A stretch of 64,000 nt of DNA from Ferrimonas balearica DSM 9799 (GTDB lineage Bacteria; Pseudomonadota; Gammaproteobacteria; Enterobacterales; Shewanellaceae). The translations under genes and the position numbers were made by a program. Every line of letters begins with the position of its first letter. Positions within the stretch are counted from its first letter, which is position 1. Below the pieces are notes generated by a model. That model did not search any database. It was given only the letters and a program-made list of their open reading frames with translations, and was not told the origin of the DNA. Below are positions 9,138-17,237 of the stretch, piece after piece. The stretch covers positions 124,001 to 188,000 of the forward strand of contig NC_014541.1 of assembly GCF_000148645.1 (NCBI RefSeq), written 5' to 3'.

Positions 9138-9845
9138 TCAGTCGTCCAGGTGCTGCCAGGCAGACGGGCTCATCTGCACCTTCTGCCACCACGCTTCCGG
9201 GGCCTGGATCTGGCCCTCCTCATCGATGCGCGGGTAGGGCAGGCCCTTCTGGCGGCAGATCCTGGCGAAGATGGGGTGGCCCCCTTCAAACAGCAGACGC
9301 TGGCATTCCGCCTCATCAAGTCGACGCTGACCATACATGCCCGCCGCCTGGCGCTGACGCTGGGCTTCATACAGCAGCAGGGCAGAGGCCACCGACACAT
9401 TGAGGGATTGCACCATCCCCACCATCGGCACAATCACGTCATGGTCCGCCAATGCCAGCGCTTCCTGGCTGATGCCGGTTTTCTCCTGGCCCATCAGGAT
9501 GGCGGTGGGCTTGGTGTAGTCGATACTGCGAAAGTCCACGGCCTTCTCGGACAGGTTGGTGGCGATCACCTGCATCCCCTGCTCACGCATTCGCGCCACC
9601 GCATCGCCGATGCTCTGGTGGCGATTCACCTTAACCCATTGCTGACTGCCGGTCGCGGTACCGCCGCGCAGGCGATTGTCTTCGCCAAGAAACACCGCGT
9701 GAACTTCGGGCACACCGATGGCATCGGCGGTTCGGATCATGGCAGAGAGGTTATGGGGCTTGTGCACGTCTTCCAGGCAGATGGTCAGGTCAGGCTGACG
9801 CATATCCAGCATGGCGTTGATTCGGGCGAGGCGTTCGGGGCTCAT
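9138..9845 (-). CDS. trmH: tRNA (guanosine-18-2'-O)-methyltransferase
   Basis: 235 residues of the SPOUT superfamily; it methylates the 2'-OH of G18 in the D-loop of tRNA using SAM. The knotted C-terminal part is clear: NLSAMIRTADAIGV (motif 1), ILMGQEKTGIS (motif 2) and VPMVGMVQSLNVSVASALLL (motif 3). The C-terminal extension to about residue 235 is typical of TrmH proper rather than RlmB. The ATG at 9845 has AAGGACG five bases upstream, and longer extensions lack support. It lies downstream of spoT in the same direction. Confidence 0.95.
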   Translation of the reverse strand: MSPERLARINAMLDMRQPDLTICLEDVHKPHNLSAMIRTADAIGVPEVHAVFLGEDNRLRGGTATGSQQWVKVNRHQSIGDAVARMREQGMQVIATNLSEKAVDFRSIDYTKPTAILMGQEKTGISQEALALADHDVIVPMVGMVQSLNVSVASALLLYEAQRQRQAAGMYGQRRLDEAECQRLLFEGGHPIFARICRQKGLPYPRIDEEGQIQAPEAWWQKVQMSPSAWQHLDD

Positions 9846-9861
9846 GGATCGTCCTTGTGTT

Positions 9862-9886
9862 AGCAAACGAGGGCCAGAGGCCCTCG
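9862..9886 (-). terminator. hairpin between spoT and trmH, possible weak terminator
   Basis: Perfect CGAGGGCC / GGCCCTCG eight-base stem with a three-base loop, followed on the minus strand by only TTTGC. It may attenuate or process the spoT-trmH transcript rather than end it fully. Confidence 0.5.
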
Positions 9887-9911
9887 AAAACAATGCAATG
9901 GATGACCGCAC

Positions 9912-12017
9912 TCAGCTGCGTGCGCGGGCGGCCTTCAACACTTCCGGCATCACCCGGATTTTGCGCAGTACGTTGGCCAGGTGCACCCGGTTCTGTACCG
10001 TCAGGGTCAGGTTGATGACGTAGATGCGCCCATCCTTCTCATCGGTGTTGAGATTGTGGATGTTGGCGTCGGCACCGGCAATGATGGAGGTGAGCTTGGC
10101 CAGCGCACCCTGGTGGTTGACGATCTCGATGCGCAGGCCGGTGACGTACTCGGCGCCAGGCTCATCGGTCCATTCCACCGGCAGGAACTTATCGGCTTCC
10201 TGCTCCAGGTTGCGGCGGATGTTGCGGCAGCTGTCGATGTGCACCACCAGGCCCTTGCCGGGGCTGACGTGGGCCACCACGTCGTCGCCGGGAATGGGGC
10301 GGCAGCACTTGGCAAAGGAGACCAGCATCCCCTCGGCACCCTTGATCGCCAGCTTGCTGTCCGGATTGTTGGCTTGGCTGGCACTTTCGCCACGCAGGCG
10401 TTGTGCCACCACCAGGCTCATCAGGTCACCCAGGCCGATGGCGGCCAGCATATCGTCCAGACTGTCGTGGCGGGATTCGCTGATCACCTGTTCCAGCTGG
10501 GCGGGTGGGATGTCGCTCAGGTTCAGTTCGCCAAGGGCGTGGTTCAGCAGACGCTTGCCCAGGGCGATGGATTCGGTCTGTTCCAGGTTTTTCAGCACCT
10601 GGCGGATCTTGGTCCGGGCTTTGGCGGTCACCACAAAATTGAGCCAGGCGGCGTTCGGACGCGCACCGGGGGCGGTGATGATCTCGACGGTCTGGCCCGA
10701 GGACAGCGGCATGCTCAGCGGGTAGGCGTGGCGGTTGACCCGCGCGCCGACGCAGCTGTTGCCGATGTCGGTGTGTACTGCGAAGGCGAAGTCCACCGCG
10801 GTGGCGCCCAGGGGCAGTTCCAGGATCTTGCCGGTGGGGGTAAAGACGTAGATCTCGTCCGGGAACAGATCGGACTTCACGCTTTCAATGAATTCGAACG
10901 AGTTGCCGGCGCTTTGTTGCAGCTCCAGCAGGCTCTGCATCCACTTGCGGGCCCGCACCTGAGTGGTGGTGGCTTCCGCTTCGCCCTTGTTCTTGTACAG
11001 CCAGTGGGCGGCCACGCCTTTGTCCGCCATCTGGTCCATATCTTCGGTTCGGATCTGCACCTCAACCGGCACTCCATGGGGGCCGAACAGGGAGGTATGC
11101 AGGCTCTGGTAACCGTTGGCCTTGGGGATGGCGATGTAGTCTTTGAAGCGGTTGGGGCGCGGCTTGTACAGGGTGTGCATGGCACCGAGCACCCGGTAAC
11201 AGGTGTCGATGTTGGCGACAGTGATCCGGAAGGCGTAGATGTCCATCACCTCCTGGAACTGCAGCTCCTTGTTGACCATCTTGTTGTAGATGGAGAACAG
11301 GTTTTTCTCACGGCCCTGTACGGTGGCGGGGATGCCGCTCTCTTCGAGGCGACCGGCGATCTCCGCTTCGATGCTCTGCATCAACTCTTTGCGGTTCCCC
11401 CGGGCAGCCTGCACCACCTCTTTGAGCACCCGGTATCGCATCGGGTAGAGGGCGCGGAAGCCAAGATCTTCCAGCTCGTTCTTGATGTTGTGGATACCAA
11501 GACGATTGGCCAGGGGGGCAAAGATTTCGAGGGTCTCCCGGGCGATGCGGCGACGTTTGTCGGGACGCAGCGACCCCAGGGTACGCATGTTGTGAGTGCG
11601 GTCGGCAAGCTTGATCAGGATGACGCGAATATCCTGCACCATCGCCATCACCATCTTGCGGAAGTTCTCCGCCTGGGCTTCTTTGCGATCGCGGAATTTC
11701 AGCTTGTCGAGCTTGGAAACCCCCTCAACCAGCTCTGCCACCTGGGCACCAAACAGCTCTGCCAGGTCTTCCTGGGTCAGTTCAGTGTCTTCGATAACAT
11801 CGTGGAGGAGGGCAGCCATCAGCGTCTCGTGATCAAGACGCATCTCGGCGAGGATGCGGGAAACCGCAACCGGGTGGGTAATATAGGGGTCGCCGCTGGA
11901 TCTCAGCTGCCCGTCGTGGGCATCACGCGCCGTGATATAGGCTTGTGTGAGCTGTTCAACCTGCTCGGGTTCCAGGTAGCTGGCAGCCAGTTCCTTCAGG
12001 CCTTCAAACAGGTACAA
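9912..12017 (-). CDS. spoT: bifunctional (p)ppGpp synthetase/hydrolase SpoT
   Basis: 701 residues. Order of domains: HD hydrolase (about 25-200, with HPVAVSRILAEM and the ALLHDVIED box), synthetase (about 230-350, with GYQSLHTSLFGP and VEVQIRTEDMD), TGS (about 390-450, DEIYVFTPTGKI) and a C-terminal zinc-finger/ACT region (about 560-701, AKCCRPIPGDDVV). The intact HD box supports SpoT, not RelA, whose hydrolase is degenerate. The start is TTG, encoding MYLFEGL, matching the start I remember for enteric spoT. It lies 15 bp after rpoZ, the classic order. Confidence 0.97.
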   Translation of the reverse strand: MYLFEGLKELAASYLEPEQVEQLTQAYITARDAHDGQLRSSGDPYITHPVAVSRILAEMRLDHETLMAALLHDVIEDTELTQEDLAELFGAQVAELVEGVSKLDKLKFRDRKEAQAENFRKMVMAMVQDIRVILIKLADRTHNMRTLGSLRPDKRRRIARETLEIFAPLANRLGIHNIKNELEDLGFRALYPMRYRVLKEVVQAARGNRKELMQSIEAEIAGRLEESGIPATVQGREKNLFSIYNKMVNKELQFQEVMDIYAFRITVANIDTCYRVLGAMHTLYKPRPNRFKDYIAIPKANGYQSLHTSLFGPHGVPVEVQIRTEDMDQMADKGVAAHWLYKNKGEAEATTTQVRARKWMQSLLELQQSAGNSFEFIESVKSDLFPDEIYVFTPTGKILELPLGATAVDFAFAVHTDIGNSCVGARVNRHAYPLSMPLSSGQTVEIITAPGARPNAAWLNFVVTAKARTKIRQVLKNLEQTESIALGKRLLNHALGELNLSDIPPAQLEQVISESRHDSLDDMLAAIGLGDLMSLVVAQRLRGESASQANNPDSKLAIKGAEGMLVSFAKCCRPIPGDDVVAHVSPGKGLVVHIDSCRNIRRNLEQEADKFLPVEWTDEPGAEYVTGLRIEIVNHQGALAKLTSIIAGADANIHNLNTDEKDGRIYVINLTLTVQNRVHLANVLRKIRVMPEVLKAARARS

Positions 12018-12032
12018 CGGCGACCTCCGGAA

Positions 12033-12311
12033 TTACAGGGTACGACCTTCGGCGATCGCGGCAACGGCAGCCAGTTCGGCCGCTTCTTGCTCGCGCTGCG
12101 CCTGACGCTCTTGCTCGTCCAGGGCGGCAGAGTTGATCAGGCCTTGCTCGATTTCGCGCAGGGCAACCACGGTTGATTTATCGTTTTCCACTTCCACCAG
12201 CGCCTCTTTGCCCTGTACGGACAGTTGGCGAGCGCGACGTGCCGCTACCAGGATCAGGTCAAAACGGTTGCCGATCTTGTCTACGGCGTCTTCTACAGTA
12301 ACCCGTGCCAT
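12033..12311 (-). CDS. rpoZ: RNA polymerase omega subunit
   Basis: 92 residues, the usual size. It helps assembly of the RNA polymerase beta' subunit and forms part of a ppGpp binding site. The conserved N-terminal half [20 protein letters not shown] and the RARQL segment followed by acidic and basic residues are plain. The start ATG at 12311 has GAGGAG upstream. It is cotranscribed with gmk upstream (59 bp gap) and spoT downstream, placing the ppGpp enzyme next to its target. Confidence 0.97.
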   Translation of the reverse strand: MARVTVEDAVDKIGNRFDLILVAARRARQLSVQGKEALVEVENDKSTVVALREIEQGLINSAALDEQERQAQREQEAAELAAVAAIAEGRTL

Positions 12312-12370
12312 TACGAGGAGCTCCTGATTAAGTTGGAAAAAAATGACGCAAAATTGTACATGAATGTCGG

Positions 12371-12994
12371 CTAGTCTGCCAACAGATCATCTAGCATACC
12401 ACCGTGTGCCTCAACCTGCCTAGCAAGGCGAGTGCGCTCTGCGCAAACAATGGCGCGTAACTCACTCAAAGCGGTATCAAAATCGGCGTTCACCAGCAGG
12501 TAGTCGAACTCACCGTAGTGGGAGATTTCGCTCTGGGCTTCCGCCATTCGGCCGGCAATGATCTCGTCGCTGTCCTGACCGCGGCTGCGCAGACGGCGTT
12601 CCAGCTCGGCCCGGGAGGGCGGCAGAATGAACACGCCGATGGCGTCCGGGATCTGCGCCTTGACCTGACGGGCGCCCTGCCAGTCGATGTCGAGGAACAC
12701 GTCGATGCCGCGATCCAGAGTTTGCTCGATGGTGATGCGGGAGGTGCCGTAGTAGTTGCCGAACACTTCCGCCCACTCGAAGAAGGCGCCCTGTTCGATC
12801 AGCGCTTTGAACTCGTCAACGTCAACAAAGTGGTAATGGACGCCATTCTCCTCCCCCGGGCGCATGGCACGGGTGGTGTGAGACACGGACACCTGCATGT
12901 CGGCCGGTTTGTCGTTCAGCAGTGCGCTGATAAGGGAGGATTTCCCTGCGCCACTGGGGGCAGAGAGGATAAAAAGGTTACCACGACGTGCCAT
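12371..12994 (-). CDS. gmk: guanylate kinase
   Basis: 207 residues; converts GMP and ATP to GDP and ADP. The P-loop is [11 protein letters not shown] at about 10-20. The GMP-binding region includes [20 protein letters not shown] (about 38-57), and the lid/adenine region includes IFVLPPS-like [19 protein letters not shown]. The ATG at 12994 is the conventional start. It is the first gene of the gmk-rpoZ-spoT run. The roughly 270 bp upstream, shared with the divergent Dps-type gene, presumably hold promoters for both. Confidence 0.97.
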   Translation of the reverse strand: MARRGNLFILSAPSGAGKSSLISALLNDKPADMQVSVSHTTRAMRPGEENGVHYHFVDVDEFKALIEQGAFFEWAEVFGNYYGTSRITIEQTLDRGIDVFLDIDWQGARQVKAQIPDAIGVFILPPSRAELERRLRSRGQDSDEIIAGRMAEAQSEISHYGEFDYLLVNADFDTALSELRAIVCAERTRLARQVEAHGGMLDDLLAD

Positions 12995-13268
12995 GGTGCT
13001 CGGGATCCTGACGCTGGGGGCAGGAACACAGTGTAGCGCCTGCCAGGGTTAGGTCGGGGCAGGGCCCCAACGGCAAAATTTGAGGCGCGAAATGTTAACA
13101 CGGCTGTGGCGACGGGCCAAGAAGCGTTCGCCAGAACAAAAAGTGCGCCAGATCCGGTTATTTTAATCGCCCACTCAGATTGTGGTAATTGCTTCTATTC
13201 GTTTTTGACTTTTGCGTGGCGGATCTATTCTGTGCCTGAGCAATGATTCTTGTAACGAGGCAACGACA

Positions 13269-13748
13269 ATGAACACCAACCTGATTGGACTGGACAAAGT
13301 GGGCGCAGAGGCCCTGGCTGAACAACTGAACCACCTGCTGGCCAACTACCAGGTGCTGTACATGAACGTGCGCGGCTTCCACTGGAACGTGCAGGGCGCC
13401 AACTTCTTCGAGCTGCACGCCAAGTTCGAAGAGATCTACGACCAGCTGCTGCTGAAAGTGGATGAAATCGCTGAGCGCATCCTGACCCTGGGTCACCAGC
13501 CTCGTCACGGCTTCTCCGATTACCTGCGGATGAGCCAGATCGACGAAGTGAAAGGGGTGCGTGACGGCCATGTGGCGATTGAGCACATCCTCAGCGCCTA
13601 CACCTTGCTGCTGAGCCAGCAACGCAAAATCCTGTCCCAGGCCAGTGAGCTGGGCGACGAGGGCACCGTTTCGCTGATGAGTGACTACATCAGCCAGCAG
13701 GAGAAAGAGTCCTGGATGCTGTCCGCCTATCAGGGCCGTGGCGCCTGA
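13269..13748 (+). CDS. Dps-like ferritin (DNA-starvation protein)
   Basis: 159 residues of the Dps family, which store iron and detoxify peroxide as dodecamers. The ferroxidase-type residues are visible: His38 in RGFHWNVQG, His50, and the acidic residues of FEEIYD at about 53-58, with the characteristic FHWN tryptophan. The N-terminus is short with few lysines, so direct DNA binding is doubtful. The ATG at 13269 is preceded by ACGAGG. A possible TTGACT / TATTCT promoter lies about 40-60 bases upstream, with short spacing. Its 3' end overlaps the convergent HprK-like gene by 19 bp. Confidence 0.92.
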   Translation: MNTNLIGLDKVGAEALAEQLNHLLANYQVLYMNVRGFHWNVQGANFFELHAKFEEIYDQLLLKVDEIAERILTLGHQPRHGFSDYLRMSQIDEVKGVRDGHVAIEHILSAYTLLLSQQRKILSQASELGDEGTVSLMSDYISQQEKESWMLSAYQGRGA

Positions 13749-14698
13749 GCGTCGCCTTCGGTTGGTGTCGCTGCCTGTAACCATTGTCGGAGCGATTGAC
13801 AGCCGACGGTAATGTCGATGGGTTGCGGCACCAGATAGTGACGGGCGCCAGTGAGCGGCAGGTCGTCAGGCAGGGAGACAGGGTCTCCCTGCCACTGATC
13901 CAGCGCTGCGAACTGGGCAAAGGCGTCCCGCTGCTGTTGCACCAAGGCCTGGCGCAACGCGGTTGGTGAGATTGGCTGATGTTGCCATTGCTCACCGGGG
14001 CTCAGCCAGGCCAACCGGTCCGGTCGCAATGTCAGCGCCAGTTGGCCCGGATAGAGGGTTTCCACTCCTGCCCGCCATTGGGCTTCGCCGGTACGCCGTG
14101 CTGGCCGCTCCGGTTGGCCCAGCATACCAGGCAACCAGGGGTGGCTGTGCAGGTGGTGGGCACGCAGGTAGAAGTGATCCTGCAGGCAGTAGGCCTGGCC
14201 ATGAAGAAACAGGAACTTGTCCTCGGCCAGCAGCTGCCATTGCTGCTCCATCAGGCGCAACACCAGTTGGGTTTTACCCACCCGCTTGGCCCCCAGCAAC
14301 ATCAGGGTATGTTGCCCATTCCCCAATACCGCACCGTGCATCAATGCGCCGCCCTGGCGCGCCATCAGGATGCGTAACGCCCACAGCAGGCCAAAGTGAA
14401 GGCGGCCATAGTGGGGCGCTCTGACCAGCAGGCGGAATCCCCGTTCGGTGGCCTGAATCACCAGGCGTTTTCTGGACCGGCCCAACCAATGGGCGCCAAT
14501 CTCATCAAACACCCATCCGGGACGGGATCGCAGTCGGTAGCCCGGTGCATCCAGTATCCCCAGCTCAATCTCCCAGGGGGCGGCGCTGGCATCGCCACGA
14601 AAGCGGCCAAAGCGCTCCATCAATGGCGTCAGCAGGGGTTGGGGCAGGTGGCCGGTGATGCGCACCAGGTTATGAAGATTAAGCTCGACGTTTTTCAT
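13730..14698 (-). CDS. HprK-like P-loop kinase of the exopolysaccharide operon
   Basis: 322 residues. The middle carries a P-loop, GAKRVGKT at 136-143, directly after a LMHGAVLGNG strand-turn. A LLAEDKFLFL segment follows about 18 residues later. This arrangement (H-G-A-x-L, Walker A, then L-L-x-E/D-D) matches HPr kinase/phosphorylase C-terminal domains and the HprK-related kinases that occur in polysaccharide loci. No HPr gene is nearby, and a Lys-Arg replaces the usual Ser-Gly in the P-loop. It is the last gene of the operon, overlapping the flippase by ATGA. Target unknown. Confidence 0.65.
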   Translation of the reverse strand: MKNVELNLHNLVRITGHLPQPLLTPLMERFGRFRGDASAAPWEIELGILDAPGYRLRSRPGWVFDEIGAHWLGRSRKRLVIQATERGFRLLVRAPHYGRLHFGLLWALRILMARQGGALMHGAVLGNGQHTLMLLGAKRVGKTQLVLRLMEQQWQLLAEDKFLFLHGQAYCLQDHFYLRAHHLHSHPWLPGMLGQPERPARRTGEAQWRAGVETLYPGQLALTLRPDRLAWLSPGEQWQHQPISPTALRQALVQQQRDAFAQFAALDQWQGDPVSLPDDLPLTGARHYLVPQPIDITVGCQSLRQWLQAATPTEGDAQAPRP

Positions 14699-16110
14699 CC
14701 ATGAATCCGGTCAGGCTGGTGGGCGCGCCACCAGAACAGCGGGGCCGCCAGGGCGACCAACAGCAATTGGCAGGAGACGGTGGCCCACAGGGGCCAGTCG
14801 CCGGGCAGGGGCAGATTGTCCAGCCCGGCCCAAAGCAGCCCCATCAGGGCAAAGGGCAGCAGCAGGGCCAGTGAGCGGCTCAGCATCGGCGCATTGTCGA
14901 AGCGGCGGCAGAGGAAGCGGCCCAGCACCAGCGCCAGGGCGGCATAGCCCAGGCTGAAGCCGATGGAGACGGTTTCCAGCCTGGGCCACCACTGCATCGC
15001 CAGTGCGGTGGCAGCCACAACCAGGGGAACCACCAACCACGCAGAACGAGCTGCACTGGCCTGCCAGCGCTCCGCCACAATCAGGCCCCGGGCCGGGTAG
15101 CCCAATGCCAGAAAGAAGCTGCCGACGGCCAGCCACTGGGCGGAGTGCAGGGCCGGGCCATATTGCGGCAGGCCATATTGAATCACCGCGGGCAGCAGCA
15201 GGACCGCCGGCAGGATCAGCAGCGGCATCAGCCAGGCGCTGCGATGCATCGGACGCCAGTAGTGGCGCTGCAACCGTTGCTGCCGGTGGTTTTCCCGCTG
15301 TTGCTGCATCAGTTTGGGTTCGCTCACCTCCCGGGCGGCGCCGGGCAGGTTCATCAGTGGGCCCAGCAGCATGGTGCCGAGGGTGTAGTAACCCAGTGCT
15401 TCCAGCCCCAGCAGCGAGGACACCAGCAGTTTGTCCACCAGTCGCAGGCTGAGACTGACCAGCTCCAGCATCAGGATGGGAAAACCGAGTCGCACCTGAT
15501 CAACAAACTGCTGCCACTGCCAGGGCTGGCGTTTGGCCGGGCTGCCTTGCCGGGCTGACCAGAACAGCAGCATCAGGCACAGTGGCAGAGCCAGAAACGC
15601 GCCAACCAGACCCAGGGTCAGCAACAGGCCGACGGTAAGGACAAACTGCAGCAGGTAGCGCCAGGCGGTGATGCGGGCCAGAACGCCAAACTGTTGCTCG
15701 CTTTTGAGCTCCGCCAGGCGGTGGTCGAAAGCCCACACCAGCAGCACAGAAGCCGCCGCGCAGACCAGACCAAACTGAGTCATGCCATCATCGGTGCCCC
15801 ACACCGCATAGCCAATGATGGCGAGGGCCAGCAGCGCGTTCAGCAGCAGCGACCCCCAGTACACGCTGTTTTTCAGGCTGTCGATGCCGTCGGTCTGGCC
15901 CTGCCCCTGCAGTTGCGGCACCTGATAGCGCAGGCTGGAGCGGGCGCCCAGGTGCAGGTAGGTGCTGTAGGTGGGGAACAGGTTCAGCAGGGCGTACAGG
16001 CCCAACGCCTCCGGCCCCAGCAGCTTGGGGCGCAGAAAGGCAGTGATGACACCCAGCGCATGGCGCAGCCCCCGGCTGGCGGCCAGCTGGGCGACGGTCT
16101 TGCGACTCAT
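14695..16110 (-). CDS. wzx: Wzx-type oligosaccharide flippase
   Basis: 471 residues with about twelve to fourteen predicted membrane helices, typical of the MOP/PST polysaccharide flippase family. The N-terminus (LRPKLLGPEALGLYALLNLF, about 26-45) and the middle LRLVDKLLVSSLLGLEALGYYTLGTML-type region fit the family's inside-to-outside carrier fold. It should move undecaprenyl-linked repeat units across the inner membrane. Start and stop overlap its neighbours by four bases each, so it is translationally coupled within the operon. Wzx members are assigned by topology, not by catalytic motif. Confidence 0.85.
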   Translation of the reverse strand: MSRKTVAQLAASRGLRHALGVITAFLRPKLLGPEALGLYALLNLFPTYSTYLHLGARSSLRYQVPQLQGQGQTDGIDSLKNSVYWGSLLLNALLALAIIGYAVWGTDDGMTQFGLVCAAASVLLVWAFDHRLAELKSEQQFGVLARITAWRYLLQFVLTVGLLLTLGLVGAFLALPLCLMLLFWSARQGSPAKRQPWQWQQFVDQVRLGFPILMLELVSLSLRLVDKLLVSSLLGLEALGYYTLGTMLLGPLMNLPGAAREVSEPKLMQQQRENHRQQRLQRHYWRPMHRSAWLMPLLILPAVLLLPAVIQYGLPQYGPALHSAQWLAVGSFFLALGYPARGLIVAERWQASAARSAWLVVPLVVAATALAMQWWPRLETVSIGFSLGYAALALVLGRFLCRRFDNAPMLSRSLALLLPFALMGLLWAGLDNLPLPGDWPLWATVSCQLLLVALAAPLFWWRAHQPDRIHG

Positions 16111-17237
16111 GGCTGTGTCACCTCAGTGACCGGCCCAATGCCCTGGTGGTTCAGCGCAGCGAGGCGCACCTGTTTCACGCCTGCCGGCAGAGCCACCGGC
16201 CCGCGCTCGACCTCTTCGGTGTGGTCATCGAACCAGATGCGATAGCGGTTGGCGCCATCGACCGCCTGCCAGTGCAGCTGGCCCTGCTCAATGCGCGCCT
16301 CAGGGGCGACCTGAGGGGTCTGGGTGGTCAGGTCGAGCAGCCGGAACGCCTGATAGGGGATGCGGCGCAGGGTGCGCTTGTGCAACTCACCGTTCCAGTG
16401 GGCGGTGCCTTCAAATTCGGCGTACAGCTTGGGGTGGCCGCTGCCGTCGATCAGGATCATGCCGTAGCGCTGCAGGGCGCGGGCGATGATGCGTTCGGTG
16501 GCGGTCAGCTGCCAGCGGTCGAAGTCGGCCTCGCCGAGGTTGGGGTCCAGTTGCAGCCGGGCGCCCATCGGCAGGTAGTGGGGTTCGAAGCGTTTGCCGT
16601 CACTTTTGGTGGCCGGCGCGATGTGGACCGGATTGGGGTAGTTGATGCCCAGTGCGATGGCGTGATCGATATGGCCCTGACGGATCTCCCAGGGCCGCAC
16701 CAGTCCAATCAGGTAAGGCACTCCAGCGCCACGGCTGATAAAGCCGCTGGGGGGGATGCCGCTCCAGCGGGTGTTGTAACGATACCCATTGACCGCTTCC
16801 CAGCTGCCGTCGGCCCGCTCCCGCGCCTGCCAGAAGCCCCACTCGTCGCCGCTGACCGGGTCCCACAGCACAATCTGGCCATCGCTGCCCTTGGCGGCGC
16901 GGGCGCCATCGGGCAGTGGCGCCTCCAGCGTGGTGCGCTTGATCAGGGTGAGGTCGCGGTTGTCGTTGGTGACCTGGGAGAACACGCCGGACAGGTGCAC
17001 CGGTTTCATCGGGGTATCCGCATCGATGCGGTACACCGGCAGGGTGTACTGGTTCGGGTCGATGCCGAACACGCCGCTCATCTGGTCGAGATAGAACGCG
17101 GAGTTGCGGTCGATCTTCGGGGACTCGCCAATGGGCAGATTCCACGGGCTGTCGGGATGGTAGGGCCGCACCGCCGTGGGGTCGGCCTGAGCCAGGGTGG
17201 ACACGGCCAGCAACAGAGCACCAAACACGGCTTTCAT
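16107..17237 (-). CDS. exported protein of unknown function with C-terminal FnIII-like domain
   Basis: 376 residues with a signal peptide (about 1-18, cleaved after AQA). The body (about 25-300) contains SPWNLPIG, VLWDPVSGDEWGFWQA, a Gly/Pro-rich turn and GHIDHAIALGINYPNP; I have seen similar arrangements only in uncharacterised secreted proteins. The last 70 residues (LHWQAVDGANRYRIWFDD and VRLAALNHQGIGP) look like a fibronectin type III domain. Many Trp, Asp and His residues suggest a carbohydrate-active or carbohydrate-binding protein. Its position inside an EPS operon supports a periplasmic role in polymer modification or turnover; this is inference. Confidence 0.6.
   Translation of the reverse strand: MKAVFGALLLAVSTLAQADPTAVRPYHPDSPWNLPIGESPKIDRNSAFYLDQMSGVFGIDPNQYTLPVYRIDADTPMKPVHLSGVFSQVTNDNRDLTLIKRTTLEAPLPDGARAAKGSDGQIVLWDPVSGDEWGFWQARERADGSWEAVNGYRYNTRWSGIPPSGFISRGAGVPYLIGLVRPWEIRQGHIDHAIALGINYPNPVHIAPATKSDGKRFEPHYLPMGARLQLDPNLGEADFDRWQLTATERIIARALQRYGMILIDGSGHPKLYAEFEGTAHWNGELHKRTLRRIPYQAFRLLDLTTQTPQVAPEARIEQGQLHWQAVDGANRYRIWFDDHTEEVERGPVALPAGVKQVRLAALNHQGIGPVTEVTQP

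Noticed and set aside
9981-12176. 731-codon plus-strand frame opposite spoT
   Set aside because: Antisense shadow; SpoT has all domains in order on the minus strand.
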